Assembly (NCBI GenBank): GCA_016936075.1
Contig: JAFGPS010000195.1
Coordinates: forward strand, 1-64,000
Direction of reading: 5' to 3'
Origin: Sedimentisphaerales bacterium
GTDB taxonomy: Bacteria > Planctomycetota > Phycisphaerae > Sedimentisphaerales > Anaerobacaceae
Length of the DNA: 64,000 nucleotides
This document shows positions 63,728 through 64,000 of the stretch, piece by piece. Below the pieces are notes generated by a model. It was not told the DNA's origin, did no database searches, and was given only the letters and a program-made list of their open reading frames with translations. A program made the position numbers and the translations under genes. Each line of letters begins with the position of its first letter. Within the stretch, counting starts at the first letter, position 1.

Positions 63728-64000
63728 GAAATTCCTTGGTCCTAATAATCAATTTATAATGGTATTTCTTATTACTTAGAAAAATGCCCTGGGGATAAAA
63801 AGCCTGGGGACTATTCAGGTAATTATAATATTGAATTACAACTCTACTACCTTTATCCATGACTTGCTTTTCTATCAGATTGGCATTAGAGCCTCCAAAA
63901 ACAAAACGAGTCTTACCGCCTTCAGAATTTTTTTGATTAAAAGTAAACTTACAACGGCTGCGTTTCAATGCAGCCGTTGGACTCGGAGTCCAATCAAAAT
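63717..64000 (-). CDS. LolA/LolB-like periplasmic lipoprotein-handling protein, C-terminal part (5' end outside window)
   Basis: The frame stays open to the window edge, so only about 93 C-terminal residues are present; the TTG at 63968 is internal. The ending 'LIEKQVMDKGSRVVIQYYNY...YHYKLIIRTKEFHVD' shows the alternating beta strands of LolA-like or DUF4292-like proteins. Aryl-polyene clusters usually carry a LolA-like gene, which supports the call. The evidence is thin. It overlaps the dehydratase gene by 11 bases. Confidence 0.45.
   Translation of the reverse strand, partial: FDWTPSPTAALKRSRCKFTFNQKNSEGGKTRFVFGGSNANLIEKQVMDKGSRVVIQYYNYLNSPQAFYPQGIFLSNKKYHYKLIIRTKEFHVD

Noticed and set aside
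63717-64000. C-terminus of another ketosynthase, suggested by 'FVFGGSNANLI'
   Set aside because: The preceding residues do not follow the ketosynthase C-terminal pattern and about 50 more residues follow; the strand pattern fits a LolA-like protein better.

Overview
The window is a 64 kb chromosomal segment from an AT-rich, Gram-negative, probably strictly anaerobic bacterium. A very long secretin with repeated N-domains, a PagL-like lipid A deacylase, LpxL-like acyltransferases and a LolA-like protein point to an outer membrane. A glycyl-radical enzyme, a tyrosine phenol-lyase, a 2-hydroxyacyl-CoA-dehydratase-type iron-sulfur protein with its activase, and four radical-SAM/B12-type proteins point to anaerobic life. 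The overall style suggests Planctomycetota (Phycisphaerae-like), but no marker gene here proves it. I saw no tRNA, rRNA, CRISPR array, transposase or recognisable transcription regulator in the whole window.

Layout. (1) 1-4.4 kb: end of a type II secretion/pilus gene cluster (GspB/C-like C-terminus and a 1270-residue secretin) closed by a clear terminator. (2) 4.4-5.6 kb: a secreted CE1-type esterase behind its own promoter. (3) 5.7-10.9 kb: a molybdenum-cofactor operon, moeA-moaA-moaC-MOSC-mogA-xdhC-mocA. (4) 10.9-14.7 kb: a convergent three-gene molybdenum hydroxylase of the xanthine dehydrogenase family (Mo, FAD and 2Fe-2S subunits), the likely client of that cofactor. (5) 15.0-20.2 kb: behind a near-consensus promoter, a zinc-type dehydrogenase, a single-subunit benzoyl-CoA-reductase/2-hydroxyacyl-CoA-dehydratase-like protein, its ATP-driven activase and an ADP-forming acyl-CoA synthetase. 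(6) 20.2-27.9 kb: a MatC-like carrier, a glycyl-radical enzyme with an unusual Cys-Leu-Asp active site, its activase, a YjiH-like permease and a PaaK-like CoA ligase. (7) 28.1-33.4 kb: a secreted subtilase, a tyrosine phenol-lyase with all key residues, and a GYD-domain protein. Sections 3-7 together look like a catabolic island for aromatic or amino-acid-derived acids: protein is cleaved outside, tyrosine is split, acids are activated to CoA thioesters, low-potential reductions are carried out, and ATP is recovered. That linkage is inference.

(8) 33.6-45.2 kb: a surface-polysaccharide locus transcribed leftward from a strong promoter. It encodes two NDP-sugar short-chain dehydrogenases, HddC-like and HddA-like heptose enzymes, a split transketolase, a ColD-type 3-dehydratase (His in place of the PLP lysine), a radical-SAM/B12 protein, a DPM1/GtrB-like glycosyltransferase and a large membrane protein. 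A deletion-riddled relic of a second copy of that membrane protein lies inside the locus. A dideoxy and/or branched GDP-heptose is the likely product.

(9) 45.5-64 kb: a lipid/polyketide locus. The leftward genes include a LolA-like protein (cut by the window edge), a FabZ-like dehydratase, a 4HBT thioesterase, two intact ketosynthases, two catalytically dead or truncated ketosynthase partners, two acyl carrier proteins, an LpxL-like acyltransferase, a glycosyltransferase fused to DUF2062, a PagL-like deacylase, a condensation-domain-like acyltransferase and three radical-SAM/B12-type proteins. A rightward mini-operon holds a GT25 glycosyltransferase, an exporter-fragment/methyltransferase fusion and a polysaccharide deacetylase. 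The parts list resembles aryl-polyene clusters. Three radical-SAM enzymes are not part of the standard aryl-polyene set I know, so this is the best candidate for an undescribed outer-membrane lipid or pigment system.
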